DNA of 64,000 nt, taken from Mesocentrotus franciscanus (taxonomy: Eukaryota > Echinodermata > Echinoidea > Camarodonta > Strongylocentrotidae). The notes beneath the pieces are model-generated. The model saw nothing but the letters and a program-made list of their open reading frames with translations, ran no database searches and was not told the origin of the DNA. The stretch spans positions 50,991,271 through 51,055,270 of the forward strand of contig CP137666.1 of NCBI GenBank assembly GCA_037976565.1, read 5' to 3'. Shown here piece by piece: positions 50,441-63,260 of this stretch (the first letter of the stretch is position 1; each line of letters opens with the position of its first letter). Position numbers and translations under genes: made by a program.

Positions 50441-51088
50441 GTTACAAGGCATCTGCTGTACCGTGTAGCTATCATGGCATTCCTGCTGGACCGATCCATC
50501 GTTCAAAGACAGACTCATGATTTGAGGATTAAAGATGAAGTTTCTTCAAGAAGAGGAATGTTATTTATGCCAAGACTAGTAGTTTTCACTTGTTGATGAT
50601 TCATCACAATTCATCATGCATTATGTGAACTTTGGGTGAATTTATGTAAATCTACGAGATTATATAGAAATGTTTGTTCCATTTCTTTTCTTTTCTTTTC
50701 TTCAAACTTTCATTTTACAATACATGTACACTGTATATTTTAAATCATTACCTATGACAATACTCACATAGACAATCCTCCTTAGAAAATTATGTTTTTT
50801 CTTTCTAAGTTTTAAGTCTTTATGTCATATCTCATTTCATGTTTATTAAGTGTGATTGCCTTTCTATTACATCATTATCATACCAAGAGGCATTAAGATT
50901 ACATCATTATTTGGTGCTTTACCATTTAAAAAAAATCATTGAAAGTGAAGTTCATTGCTGTAGAGTGGAGTGTATTGTCTTATGTAATAAGTCTCTTGCA
51001 CAACAAAACTAGTGGTTCACACTTAACAGTAAACTTCATACATCAGTACTTTTAAGGATCTTTCTTGAGATCTAAAATAAATGTAGGC

Positions 51089-51645
51089 TTTAAGGGTAAT
51101 CCAACCTTTATAGCAATCAAATCTAAAGAAGGCAGAAAAATTAAAGAAGTAGACCGGTGAAAGTTTTAACGATGCCTGACAGAAATAATAAAGTTATTAA
51201 TTTTGCAAGTTGTAATCACTATACGTATGGGCTTTTCAAATTGGCTGAATCAGTATTGTCTCTGTGAGGTAGTGGCGGGCAACTAAGAAGGCATCTTTCA
51301 ATATGTGTGACTTGGGATGTCCTATTCTTTTTAGAGGATCTGTATTCTCTAATAATATACTCACAATAATATATTTTGAGTAGTGCCCAAGGATGAAGGC
51401 ACTTGGGAGAAAAACAGAAATTAGTGATATTTTTGTACACGATAAAAGGGAAATCCGTCACGTCACAATCTACTGACAAAATTGCCAATTTGAGATTCAC
51501 ATAGCTGTTGTGATCTCATATTTCAAACATTCATAACTTATTCATTATTGGTCAGATTTATTTTAAATTTTTTGTCATTCTTTTTATCTGATTTTTCTGC
51601 TTCCATTCAAATGAACTTATTACAAGTGTTGGATTGCCCTTTAAA
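51089..51645. mobile_element. Fold-back element related to 15232-16015
   Basis: The left end TTTAAGGGTAATCCAAC is matched in inverse by GTTGGATTGCCCTTTAAA. Arm sequences GCAGAAAAATTAAAG and ATAATAAAGTTATTAATTTT are matched loosely by the right-hand CATAACTTATTCATTATTGG and TCTGATTTTTCTGC. Arms more decayed than at 15232. Confidence 0.6.
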
Positions 51646-53991
51646 TTATTCATTAAATGACATTGTTGTAATGTAGCAGGCACTGTATATACCACGAACA
51701 CATTTGAAGGGTAAAATGTAGGGTAAATATGCAAATTGACAACTTCATATATTGAATGATGGCCTATGTGACGCAAAGAAAGCAATACCTAGGACTACCA
51801 TGATTGTGTATCTCAAAATGAAAGGTGCAATGAACATGAATTCTTCAAGTGTTCTGCTTTAATTTATACATTAGCTGTGTAAGCACATTTAAAGTAATTA
51901 CACGAGTGTTCATTTGCACAGGTGTAAATAAGTTACAAACATCCAACTTAATTTTGATGTCTTATATTTTGGTGAGGCAGAATGCAATGTAAATGAGTGC
52001 AAATGTACCTTGAAAAACCTTTCAAATGTAATATTTTGGCTGCAAGGAAGTTCTGACTGCATACCAGATTGAGAAATACTGTAATGTTCACAATAACCTT
52101 ATAATTTTTTTAGAGTGTAAGAAAGTAAATTCACTTGTAAAGACAGTTAAGACACACATGTACAAGCAAGAAATTTTCATCATAAAATAGTTTAATAACA
52201 CTTTGTATAGTTATTGACATATACGTTTTTGTTGTTGCTTAACAATAGTTCTATGAAGTATAGCTCTTCGCTCCCAATAGAATGGAAATTTAGAACAGAT
52301 TAAGCTTTACAAAAACCTTGAGAAGGCTCTTCTACACATTAAACCAAAGTACATGTAATAGATGATGTAGTGATGATCTAATTAGCAACTGGTCTTTACT
52401 CTTTAGCAATTATGTTTTTATAATGAGCATATAAGCTATTCTTTATCATGAACAAATCTGTCATTTATGTTTTATTCATAATAAAAGCATCACCTTAAAA
52501 AAGATACCTTGGAATTTTGTAATGTCTCTATTTGCTTCTCATGAAAACCATTACATGGGCAAACCCCATCTGAGCCATCAAGTTTTTGGACATGTGTACA
52601 AAATTGAACTTCAAGAGAGAAGTTTGACTTTAAATACTTTTATTAAATAAAAAATATGGGAAAGAAATCTTCCCTTTTCATAATAAAAGTGATTGCTACT
52701 GCTTCTGGAAGAATAATGTAGATGTTAGTCCAAGCACATTGTTCAACAGTTAAATTCTTGGGTTGCCTTTGCTGCCCATCACAGGGATCAAGTTCTTGGT
52801 CACTGCATGGTGCACAAGGCAAGTCTCACTATTTCAGTTTATTACACTTTCGTAGTATTGTCTAAAGCATCCTCTTAAAACCATCTACTGGACAAAACAT
52901 CATTTTTTGATAGCAATCGAGGACTGTGGTTCATATAGCATACCGATTTAATATTTTTGCACAGATTTTTTCAATGTGAGCAGGAAGGAAATTTTGAGTT
53001 TTTCATCACATGTTCACAATATTTATTTATTGTTTACAATTGCAGATTACTGTACATAATACAAGGATTACAATGTATGTTTTTACAAAATCCACTTTCA
53101 TGCTTTTCTGGAACAAAGGACATGTAATACAGCAACAATGATTCTGTCGACATGTATGATATTCAGACTTACATGTATATATGTCATGGTGGTGTACAGC
53201 ACATAATGTAAAAGGAGCTGAGACAAGGCTAGAATAACTATACAACTTTCCCATATTTTTCATTGAAGCAAAGAATAACTCTTACAAAGACAGTTTATGT
53301 ATCAAGACCAAACCCACCTAGAATCTAGTGAATGGTATTAATTATAAAAAGAAGATTTTTTCCATTCTATTCCCACAATAAAAATTACTTAAACCATTTT
53401 CAAGTTCCTGGAATCTTGATGTACACTGTAGCTAAGGCAACTGGTTTTAGAGATCCACATCAGAGTTCTACTTCACTGCTTGACAGTAATCCCTGATGAA
53501 AGGGAACATGCCCTCCATCTCTCTATATACACATCCTTAACACTTGTGGATTGAACCATGTTCAAGGGATGTCTGCTTGTGGTTGCAAGTCTGTTCTCAT
53601 TACTCCTTCACTGTCATTGGTGATTCCTGTGTCCAAAGTGTGCTCAAGCAAGTCCATATTCACAGTGAGTGCCTATTTAGCCGCACTTAGTAGCAGGCAC
53701 AGACTCTATTTTGATGCTTAAACAGGATTCCATATTAAAATCCTTTGGATGAGCCTAACTTCATCAGTCTGACTGTACAGCACATATGGATTGCAGTCTC
53801 TATAGTCTCACATTCCAGACCCTCTGACACATGTTAAAACTGACAGGGTTTGTGCCTGAACACTATGCAGAATCTTCTACAATAACGTAAGACCAAAAAA
53901 GAGGGCTTTATCTTGAACCCCGTCTCTTAAGTGGACTTTAAATCCACATACATGAATAGTCAGTTTTTTAAATAATTTGTCCAGTTTCTTC

Positions 53992-56900
53992 TCAGAATAA
54001 ATGAACGCCTTGATATTCCACACTTTTTGATGGATCTGTGGGATAGTGCCTCTGACAAAGGGTCATCAGTCTCTTCAGTGCCTGAATAAAGGAGGAAAAT
54101 AAAAAAATATACTTCGTCATCAAAATCTATTCATTAACCAATACAGTCACTATTAGAAGCTGACATTAATGCTTAGTCTCATTGTCAGGTTTATGATTAA
54201 CATTTAATAGTGGTAATCCTTTGCAATTTTTTAAAACGGCTTTCTAGAATTAGAAAATATAAATTTTCCTCAATACTTTTCCTTATACACAAGCCTGTAT
54301 TATAGACAAATTAGATACTATTCAAGCATAACCTTGTTGAATGTCACATAATAATATAACATAATAACATGAGGAACAATTTAAGATGACTTTAATGTTT
54401 AACTGTATCTAGGAGCAAACTAAATGCATACACACCTGGATGTACTTTCGTTGTGTCTCGTCATTCAGTACGTCTATTGGAATGTGATAATTAAGGAATA
54501 AACACAAACATGATGGCACTACAAGTTTAATAGTAAGTTACATCTTTAAAACAATATCTTTCTCTGTTCACTTTCATGATCAAATGGATTTGAAGGTCTT
54601 CAGTGGATTCAGACTTTAATTTTTTCATATACTACATGTATATGTTAACATCTGTAAAGCAATATGTTATGCATAATTGTGAATATATGTATAATTTATG
54701 GATTTGCAACTTCCTAAAGAGCTGCACTTGAAGAACAAGAAACTAACAAACCAGGACACCGACTACCTTCAGGTATATCATAAGAAAAGGATACGAGCAA
54801 CATTCTTGGAGAAGATCTTCTCTCGTCCCGTACGGACGTGAATACCGACCATAGTAACACCAATGGGCCAGGGAGCATTCCCAATGGCCATCTGAAGATA
54901 AGAATCATTTGCCTGTATGAAACAAAAATGAGAATAAATAAATGCATAAACTTTCGGTTGTTACTTTGATGGCAATTTGTTTTCATTTTCTCATTTCCAC
55001 CTTTATGAAACAAAGTTGAGGAACAATGCATGCTGGATTCCATAGCCTGAATGGCTATGCTGTTTTCAGTTTCTCGATTCAGCTAGGGACAGGTCTGAAA
55101 TCTGTATGAACAGGGACTACCTACACAAAAGTACTAAACCTAATTACATACTATTCAGTTGACAGGTCAAGGGGAAAGAACCTCTTCCTTCCTCAAACAT
55201 AAGAAGGTAAAGATGAAGGAGGAGGAGGAGGAGGGAGGAGGAGGGAAATAAATACATGCATTATTCCAGATTCATGCTCGAGAAGTGAGAACTAATACAC
55301 CAGGTAATCACAGAGGAGTGTCGGTTCAGTTCATTACAATAAGTCACAATTTTCACTGCACGTTAATTTTCTATAAAGTGCATTGCAACTGAACAATGCT
55401 ATACAGTCTTACAGATGTATGTGAATCAATTGTTTTGTTTATACAAAATCTGATAATTCTGATCATCACAATGACTGCACAATGAAATAAATTGGAGCTG
55501 AGATTCTGTTGCATGTTGTATTATATCTTTAAAAATATTTACGGTCGACTTACTTTCACATATTCTCTCTCCAACATGAACTTGATTATCGTTATTAGAC
55601 TGTCCAAAATATCTGGAGAAAGGGACTAAATGAATAAAAATTAAATTTAAAAAAAAAGTAAAGAATGTAACATTAATAATAAAAATACTTCAAAGAATGA
55701 AATATGCAGAAGGACAGAGTGAGAAACGTGAATTTAGACTTTGAAATAAAATTCCCTCTACAATCTTAACCACATAATCCATAATTTTTCAGGCGTTATA
55801 CTAACATTATTTCATTAAAACACGATACATGTTTCATTGTATGATACAATTTGATGTTATACTACACTGTGCCATGGACTTTGGGTTTGAACATTTACTT
55901 CTCTGTTCATGTTGTAATGATGATCACTTTGAATAAAGTGGATACATACAGAAAACAACTGCAATATTCATAACCCTTGTACATTTGATGGTTTTTGTGT
56001 TTTTCATAACTAAAGAATGAAAGGTGGACTGGTTATTTTAAGGCCTTTCATGAATACTTTTAGCTGTAAGCTTCAATACGTCACATTCTCAAGATACGAA
56101 AATCAGGACAAATCAACTTTGCACAAATTAAAAAAGTTACAAAACTTTGTAAGGGTATGAATAATTTAGTTGTTAACTGTACATGTATATATATATGAAG
56201 AAAAAAATATATCTGTAAAATTGATTACACTACTGCAACAATATTCAAAACAATTCAGCCATTTTCATCATTTGATATCTTACAAACCATACAAGTTTCA
56301 AAAGGAGCATATCATGTATATACAATCTCAACAGTGTAGTCAGTGGACAATGTAATGTTAGCAGATACCTGAAAATAAGATCTCTTACCTTTTTCTTCAA
56401 TTTAGTGAAAAGTGGCTTGAGGTATCCTTCTGTTTGACTGTAGGTTGCACTTTGTAATCTTCCTTTCATGCTTCTCTTGAGATCTTCTGGTCTACGATTC
56501 AGATCCTGAGCCCAACCTTTCAGCAAAAACTGGAAAATTATTGGGCAGAAAATTTCATGCGATCAAACAATGCATGACATGCTAAGATGTTCATATTAAA
56601 AATAAAAAAACTGAACTGAAACCTTTTGTAAAGACCTTGGCAGACAAATTGACTTCATTTATAATTGAATCACATCAGCATTACTGAAATATCCATACTT
56701 TGTATGGACAATTAGAATTCCTATCAGGATGATATTAATAACTTTTAACAAAACTACTGGTAGTTAAGGGTTTTTCATCCAGTTCATACAATTGCACATA
56801 CAACTTTTGCAACGGATGTCAGTTATGAATGAATACAATGTCTCAATACATATTGACATTTGGAAATTTGTTTTACACCCTACAGTGTATATTCATTTTG

Positions 56901-57674
56901 CATAACCATATTTCCCCAATGACGAATGAGCCTAGACTGTGGGTGAATTATTGAGCCTATTGGAATTACAGAATTTAGTATTTATAGGGTGAAGTGGATA
57001 TTTATCAATAAACATACCTTGATGTAGACGAGGACAACTTTATTATCCACCACCTCATCACCCTTGCCAATTCCTTTAGCCATCTCTACGATGGAGTCTA
57101 TAGTGTTTCCATCGTCTTCATACTTCATGTCATAAGCACTGGTTGGGACATCCTCTCCCTGAGCCTTGACCAGTTCATCCAAGTACTGCTGGTCGACTTT
57201 GTCCATAGCTTCCTTGAAGTCATTCCGAAGACCCTGAAGAGAATTGAAGAAATTTGAAATATTAGAAATTTAGTTCCTTTTCTGTACAGATTGTATGCTT
57301 CATGCCTACTGGTTATCAAGTTTATCATCTTCATCTGTGTATGCTTTCACTATGAACATGACGGACAAAGAAAGAGGACAAAACATACAATCCTCATTCT
57401 ACCCTCAACAATTGCTGTGGTAGACAAAGGAACATCCCTTCACTGCTATTATGTAAAATAAGTAGAACAGGTGAATATGTATGTGACACCTGTTCTACAC
57501 ATTTTTACATAATAGCAGTGAAGAATTGTTGAGGGTAGAATGAGGATTGTATATTTTGTCCTCTTTCTTTGTCCGTCATGTTCATAGTGTTTGCATTGTG
57601 CACTTTGATCAAATCTTTTAAATCTGATAGAATAGAGAGATAGAGAGAAAATATTGGGATGATCAATAAAGAGA

Positions 57675-57718
<44 letters not shown>

Positions 57719-60700
57719 TTGTAATATCACAAATTAGTAGGTATTCAAAGAATAGGAAGACAATGCTGGATTTGAAAATAACATGCACAACCAAAATAAG
57801 CTCCATCTAAATGTAATTGCCCTTATCTTACCTTGTTGATTTCTGGGGCAAGCATCTCAATTTTCCTCTGTCTGAAGAAAGCTTCTGTGTCTGTCTCTCC
57901 AAACAACCTTATAGGCTCTGACCTTTCTCGCAATCGTCTTATGACCTACAAACGTAAATTGGATGAAACATTAATTTCCCAATACCTGGAGTTCAGTTAT
58001 CAACACATACAGTACTTGTATAATGCACAAAAGTAAATAGTTAGTTAAATCATATCTCTTTGGTTAAATAATGCCTGTGCTGCCTGCATTTCTTCCACCC
58101 TTCTTAATTCCTTGACTTCTCTCCTTATCCCTACAAAGCAGTGAACAAACAATTTTTTCATATGAGAAATGTGCTACCATATGCTGCTTGATTCTAGATT
58201 TTCAAAAAAAAATTACAAAGAAAGAGGTGTTAAAATCCATACATTGTCATTGGCAACAGGTTAAAAGTTCAAAATCACTGTTTTCCACATAAATTTTTCA
58301 TTTTAAAGAACTTAATGACATAGCCTTTTGTTAATACATATTCAGGGCTACAGTATTTTTTTGTTTAAAGGAGCACAAGAAAAATAACAGTGCTGCCAAT
58401 TTACAGAAGTAAAACTGATAGATTTAGGCCTTGATAAATGACTGCCCTAAATGAGATATCCATTCCTTTCTTACCTCTTGTCTTGAGAGTGTTACAAGAT
58501 TGGGATCATCTGACAGGGAATCACTGGGAAGCCTTTCTTTTCTAGCCTTCTTTTTGCTACTTTCTTCATCATCATTCGCAACCTAAGCATGAAGAAAAAT
58601 ATGAGATACAATTAGACAAACTTCCACATTGTCTTTGCCACCGAGCAAATCAACAAGTAAATATGAACACAAAAGGGAGACAGCAATAGATCTAAATTGG
58701 ATTGTGCACACCACTGAAAGCTTTAATCAGGATTATATAATAACATTCTTTTCATAATCTAAACTAAAAAAACTAACTGTAAAACATTTAAACTTTATCA
58801 GGACAATGACCCCCTGGATAATGACCCCCAAGAACAATTAGGCCCCTGAAAATTCTCCCCTAGGACAATTACCCCCCTTGTTCATTTTTTTTCGGGGTAA
58901 TTGTCCCGCTGGTCATTGGCCCGGGGGCGATTGTCCGGAGGGTAATTGTCCTAGAACCCATTTAAAAATCCTCCTTTTTCCTTTTTTTGAGGGGGACGGG
59001 ATGTGAAGTAAAATTTGGGGTTCCGTGACATAGAGTCAATCCATACTAGGCCAAACAAAAAGAAAGCGTCCTGCCTCTTTGAAAAAAAGGAAGGATGAGG
59101 CCCTTTTTTTTCCTTCTTCAAAATGGCCGCTCGGCAGATTTTCCAAGACGTCCGGCCAGGCTATTTTTCAAGTTGGCCGCCAGCTTTAATATTTTATTTT
59201 AATTTTTATCTGAATAAAAAATCTCATTTTAGCAGTATGATTTTAGTGTTTTTTCGTTTAAAAATAAGAAGCAAAAAAAGCAGGCGGCCTCAAAAGGAAG
59301 CAGGCGGGGAAGTTAAACATATAAAAAATATTTATTTCGCCCTATATAATATGACAATAATTTGTATTCATTTTTTTTCACTCACTTTGTGTTTCTTCCA
59401 ATATTCTTCCTCCTGCTTTGCTTTGAAGTCAGCTCTCTTGAATGTCTTTTTCCCACTCTCCTGGAAAACAAAAAAGGACACAATAGGTAACACAAGTCAT
59501 ATCCTGTTCATTCTTCTGTTGTATTGGTAAACATGGGTCATAAAAATAAAAATAAAAGATTCACTCTCAAGTTCATCATCATCAACTTCAGGTGGCGCTG
59601 TAAAGCGCTGCTGTGGTCTTCACGAGAGCACGCCATGCAACTCTTTCACCTGCCATTTGTGTTGCACCTTTCATTCCTTGTCCAGACACTTTCTTGATAT
59701 CATCAGTCCAAGATATTGGTGGATGACCTCTACCCCGTTTTCCTTTGACTGCTCCTTGCAGTATTTGCTTCTCAACACCTTCAGATCTCCTAACAATGTG
59801 CCCAAAATAGTTTAGTTTTCTTTCCATGTTTCCCCTTCTGATGCTCAAGCCTGTTCCAATCTTTTCCAGGACCCACACATTTGTCTTTTTATCTTTCCCT
59901 GACACCTGCAACAGCCTCCTGTAGCACCACATTTCAAAGGCATCAACTCTCTGTCTGCCATTCTTTGTCATGGCCCAGGGGCCAGGACTCACTTCCGTAA
60001 GTCGCAATAGAGAAACAAGTTGCTTGAAGCAGACGAACCTTCAGACTGAGAGATAGGCCTCGGCTCTTCCAGATGTGAGACATATTCTGTACTGTTGATC
60101 TCGCCATTGCCATCCTTCTTCTTATCTCTGTGGTGCTGTCTCCTTTGTTAGTGATAATTGAACCCAAGTACTCAAACCGATTTACTACTTCAATCTTATT
60201 TCCAGCTACGGTGAAGTCAGTGATATTATTTTCTCTATCGACAACCATTATTTTTGTCTTTTTGGTGTTTAGAAGAAGGTCTTTCTCTTCACTTGCCTGT
60301 TTGATGCGATTCAACAAATCAATCAGCTCTTCTCTGCTGCTGCAAACGAGAGTGGTGTCGTCAGCATACCTTAGGTTCGTGATCTTTTTACCTCCAAATT
60401 TAACTCCCCCATTGAATCCTTCCAGAGCATTTCTCATAATGTACTCAGATTTTTCCCCCGTTTTACCAATCTTGGCATTCCAGTCACCCAAATATTATGA
60501 GGAAATCTTTCCTAGGAATGTGGTCCATGACATCTTGTACCATCTCATAGAAATCAGTGATTTCTTCCTCCGGTGCATCTGCTGGTGGTGCATGTACCTG
60601 GATTATGGAGATATTCATAGAATGCCCTTGTAATCTCACAGTCACAATTCTCTCGTTGATCGGGTTGTATCCCAAGACACATTTAGCTGTAGCCTTCTCT

Positions 60701-62651
60701 ATGTTGAATCCCACACCCCCTCGCTTCCTTCCACTTTCATTCCCTGAAAAGATGATTGTAATTCCTTCGTCTGATGTAAATCTGCCTTGTCCAAGCCACC
60801 ATGCTTCAGATATTCCCAAAACTTTAATATCATTTATAGCCATCTCCTTCTCTACCATTTCCACCTTCCCATCAGACATACCACGCACGTTCCACGTGGC
60901 TACATTGATTGGTTTCCTTAGAGGGGTGCTGTTCCTTTCCATCATGGGACCTTCAAGAACAGAACTTCCTACAAGAGGCTTTGATCCTGATCCGTCATCA
61001 TCCGCAAGCGTACTGCGAGCAGTACCTCTCTCTTCTGCAGTAGCTCTTGGCGTATCTTCCGGCCTACGTGTTCCACCTTCCGATACCCACTTGATTTGTT
61101 GATTTTGTACTCTCATGATGACAAATGCGACCAATTAATAATGGTGGGTCCTTCCATCGCAGTACAGAAGCCAGAAGCATTAATGCCGACCTGCCCTCTG
61201 CTCCCCCATAGCCACCGTTGTCCAAGGTTTGGATCCTCTGCCAACTACAGGTACTGCATCGCTGCTGCCCGGTGCAGGACGGGTTTATTTGAAGGCGACC
61301 AAACCCGCCTTGTCATGTTCTCGTCATAGGGTTATGAGAGTTTTTTTTACGAGCTAACAGCGTCACCTATTAGCTCCTCTCCTCTGGTAAGAACACCGGG
61401 ATCAGACTAGCACCCCGCTGGAACCCAGCCAGTATTTCTACGGTCTCTCAAGTTATATTGTTCAAAACCCTTTCTTTTTGTTTTGCTCAAGGGGAGGGTG
61501 TTGAGTAAAAATAGGGTGTCTGATCGCGCACCCGATGTTGTGTGCTAAAATTCTTCCCATAAAAATTGCACGCATCCCTATGCAGTCTACGTGCATTGCG
61601 CAATCATGCAAAATTGGTCAATGTTTTTTTTTTTCAAATCGAGATTCAAACCTTTATTCCTTGTGATCCTGAAGGTGATACTCAATAAATGAGGTGTCAT
61701 GTGAAAGAGCATGTTAATCCCCATATTTTCAAAGGGGCGTCATCTCGAAATTCTAAAAATATCTTGGTCAAAACAGCTTTTTAAACATTGTTTCCTGGTT
61801 AGCTCCGAAATTTGCCACTTTTTAGATATGACGCCCCTGGCGATAAGTAGTCCCAGTCGTAAGGAATATATCCATACGCTTATTGTTTCACTAGCCCCCA
61901 GGGATCACAAACAATTAGTTTGAAAATACCCTTCCCCCCATTTTTCGGATCAGCTAAGTAGCGCGTAAAATCTGCACATGAATATGCATCGGACTGCGTG
62001 TGTATTAGGCGAACAGACCAGGAAGTGGATGTCCAATGAAGACAGTGGATTGCGTTCGCGCTCGAGTTGCGCATGCAGCTAAGCAACACGCGTACGCTTG
62101 CATATTGCGCAATGCAGCCGTTTTGCTAAATATAGCAAAACAACCAAAAATAGGATGAATATTGGAGGGAATTGAGGGGGCTGTATCTTTTGATAGAAAC
62201 ATCGCATCGGTGAGTCTTGAAATTTGAAATGTATTAGACTCTAGACCTATCCTGAGACTGAGTGAATTATTTTTTCAATTATCCAACCATAATGGTGAAA
62301 AACGATCCAAAAGGGAAAATTGAAAAATCGTTCAGATACCCTAGTAAAATCAACAACAAAACATTATTTTTAATGCTCACTACCCACCACCCCCACCCCC
62401 CTTATAGACACATATAATTCTATTGCCTAACACAAAAGTAAATAGCTGGGAATATCCTCTCCAACAAAATTCACACTCTCGCACATTATCTTTCAAATTC
62501 AAACAAGACAAACATGAGTCAAAAGGAAATCCTTCATGCAGTTAATTTTCATTCTAAATTAATCCATTCACTTATGACTTACCCCGCCGACAAGGTTTGT
62601 CTTTTCTAGTTGCTTTTTCTTTCTTGCAATTTCGGCTTTCAAAAAATCCAT
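53992..62651 (-). CDS. PRPF18: Pre-mRNA-splicing factor 18
   Basis: U5 snRNP-linked factor needed for the second transesterification step of splicing (nucleus). Exons in transcript order: 62583-62651, 59386-59460, 58475-58582, 57832-57945, 57018-57233, 56389-56529, 55554-55625, 54795-54912, 54436-54473, 53992-54081. All are GT-AG with matching phases, giving 346 residues (human 342). The start is [17 protein letters not shown]. The PRP4/PRP18 small motif [19 protein letters not shown] is at 85-103. The Prp18 domain, about 190-335, includes [53 protein letters not shown] and [10 protein letters not shown]. The C terminus GVHLF differs from the human end. Residues 49-84 are a charged, variable linker. 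Intron 1 (3.1 kb) holds a retrotransposon and a 7 bp TSD element; intron 4 holds a large hairpin. Confidence 0.97.
57349..57588. repeat. 240 bp near-perfect hairpin in PRPF18 intron 4
   Basis: Outer arms 57349-57413 and 57524-57588 are inverse complements over 65 bases with one mismatch. Inner arms 57438-57473 and 57487-57523 pair over about 36 bases with few mismatches, around a 13-base loop. A 24-base asymmetric bulge (57414-57437) lies on the left side only. No ORF and no TIR/TSD signature were recognised. Confidence 0.9.
57658..57716. repeat. (GA)n microsatellite
   Basis: About 45 bases of pure AG repeat preceded by an imperfect A/G stretch, in PRPF18 intron 4 beside the hairpin. Confidence 0.95.
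58797..58958. repeat. Inverted and tandem GGACAATTACCCCC motif cluster
   Basis: Left half: repeated ...GACAATGACCCCC, ATAATGACCCCC and GGACAATTACCCCC. Right half: the inverse GGGGTAATTGTCC, GGTCATTGGCCCGGGGGCG and GGGTAATTGTCCTAG. The whole block can fold on itself. MITE-like, no TSD seen. In PRPF18 intron 2. Confidence 0.6.
59578..61450 (-). pseudogene. RTE-like non-LTR retrotransposon with internal deletion
   Basis: Minus-strand frames in order: 61134-60484 with an AP-endonuclease N-terminal block ([36 protein letters not shown]); 60491-59943 with [11 protein letters not shown] joined within a few residues to RT sequence [11 protein letters not shown] and [11 protein letters not shown]; 60007-59588 with [20 protein letters not shown] and [11 protein letters not shown]. 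Most of the endonuclease C terminus and the RT fingers/palm are missing, a deletion across the join. Two frame changes separate the frames. The 3' end carries a short (GAT)n tail (59575-59586), typical of RTE-type elements. Untranslated 5' sequence seems to reach about 61450. Same strand as PRPF18, in intron 1. Confidence 0.8.
61512..62343. mobile_element. 7 bp TSD element, copy C
   Basis: TAGGGTGTCTGATCGCGCAC at the left and CAGATACCCTA at the right. GTAAAAA (61505-61511) and GTAAAAT (62344-62350) are a 7 bp duplication with one change. Sequence is parallel to 20340-21229 with a ~60 bp deletion near 61960. It lies in PRPF18 intron 1, 240 bases from exon 1. Confidence 0.75.
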
Positions 62652-63171
62652 GATGTAGAAGTGCTGTTGTTCGATGTGATGTGACGTGATGATGATTACG
62701 TAGGAACTTTTATTTACTATATATTCCGCGGTATATACGGTACGGGGAATCCGGGCTACGGTATACGGTACGTACAGCTAGCTAGCTAGCTTCGTGTCTA
62801 GTAGTCTATCTTTCAAGCATTTGACTCGCCACATATAGTAGGCGCAGTCTTCACTAGCTAGAGCTAGCTTGGGAAGACAAGGAGCATGCTGCCTGCCAGA
62901 ATGGCAAAATCAGACTTATGCTTTTACGTTCGTGCTGTTTTCAAGTGTGATATCTTATGAAATGGACAAAGTAACGGTAAAATAAAACCTTATCGACATT
63001 GTCTAAGTCATTTCCATGATTTTTGTTCTAACATCGAAGTTAAATTTTGGGAGATCATTCCCATACACTTAGATCTGTGTATTGTAAGTTCACAACAGCC
63101 AACACCGACGTCCGACTGGAGCTGGTAGTACTACTACTAGTATAGCAAGGAACAATCCCCCCATCTTCATT
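62652..63171. promoter_or_regulatory. Shared PRPF18 / DUS4L upstream region
   Basis: 520 bases separate the two divergent start codons. No TATA box at a convincing place. An (AGCT)n run (GCTAGCTAGCTAGC at about 62777) and TATATTCCGCGGTATATACG (62718) are visible. A bidirectional promoter is inferred from layout only. Confidence 0.5.
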
Positions 63172-63260
63172 ATGGAAGAGGCGACACATGTTTCCCCACT
63201 GCAGCTCTTCCAGTCTAAGGAACCTGTGAAGATGTGTGCTCCTATGGTTAGGTATTCTAA
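63172..63260 (+). CDS. DUS4L: tRNA-dihydrouridine(20a/20b) synthase, first exon (3' rest off window)
   Basis: FMN-dependent reduction of uridine in the tRNA D loop. Only the first exon is present: 29 codons plus two bases, ending at donor AA|GTAAGT. It reads MEEATHVSPLQLFQS then KMCAPMVRYS, and the latter matches VKVCAPMVRYSK at the N terminus of human DUS4L, the start of the TIM-barrel flavin site. The following 740 bases show no next exon, so intron 1 runs past the end. The match rests on a short but very characteristic segment; another DUS paralogue is less likely. Confidence 0.85.

Larger units (their letters stand above)
50209..53991. other. RAD18 / PRPF18 convergent intergenic region and 3' UTRs
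   Basis: No coding sequence recognised. It contains the SINE fragment at 50285 and the fold-back element at 51089. A plus-strand AATAAA-type signal occurs near 52479 (for RAD18 if its 3' UTR is long), and minus-strand AATAAATAAAT at 53021-53031 is a candidate poly(A) signal for PRPF18. UTR limits are guesses. Confidence 0.45.

Noticed and set aside
60130..61102. Plus-strand ORFs of 167 and 181 residues
   Set aside because: Antisense shadows of the minus-strand endonuclease/RT frames, which carry the recognisable motifs.
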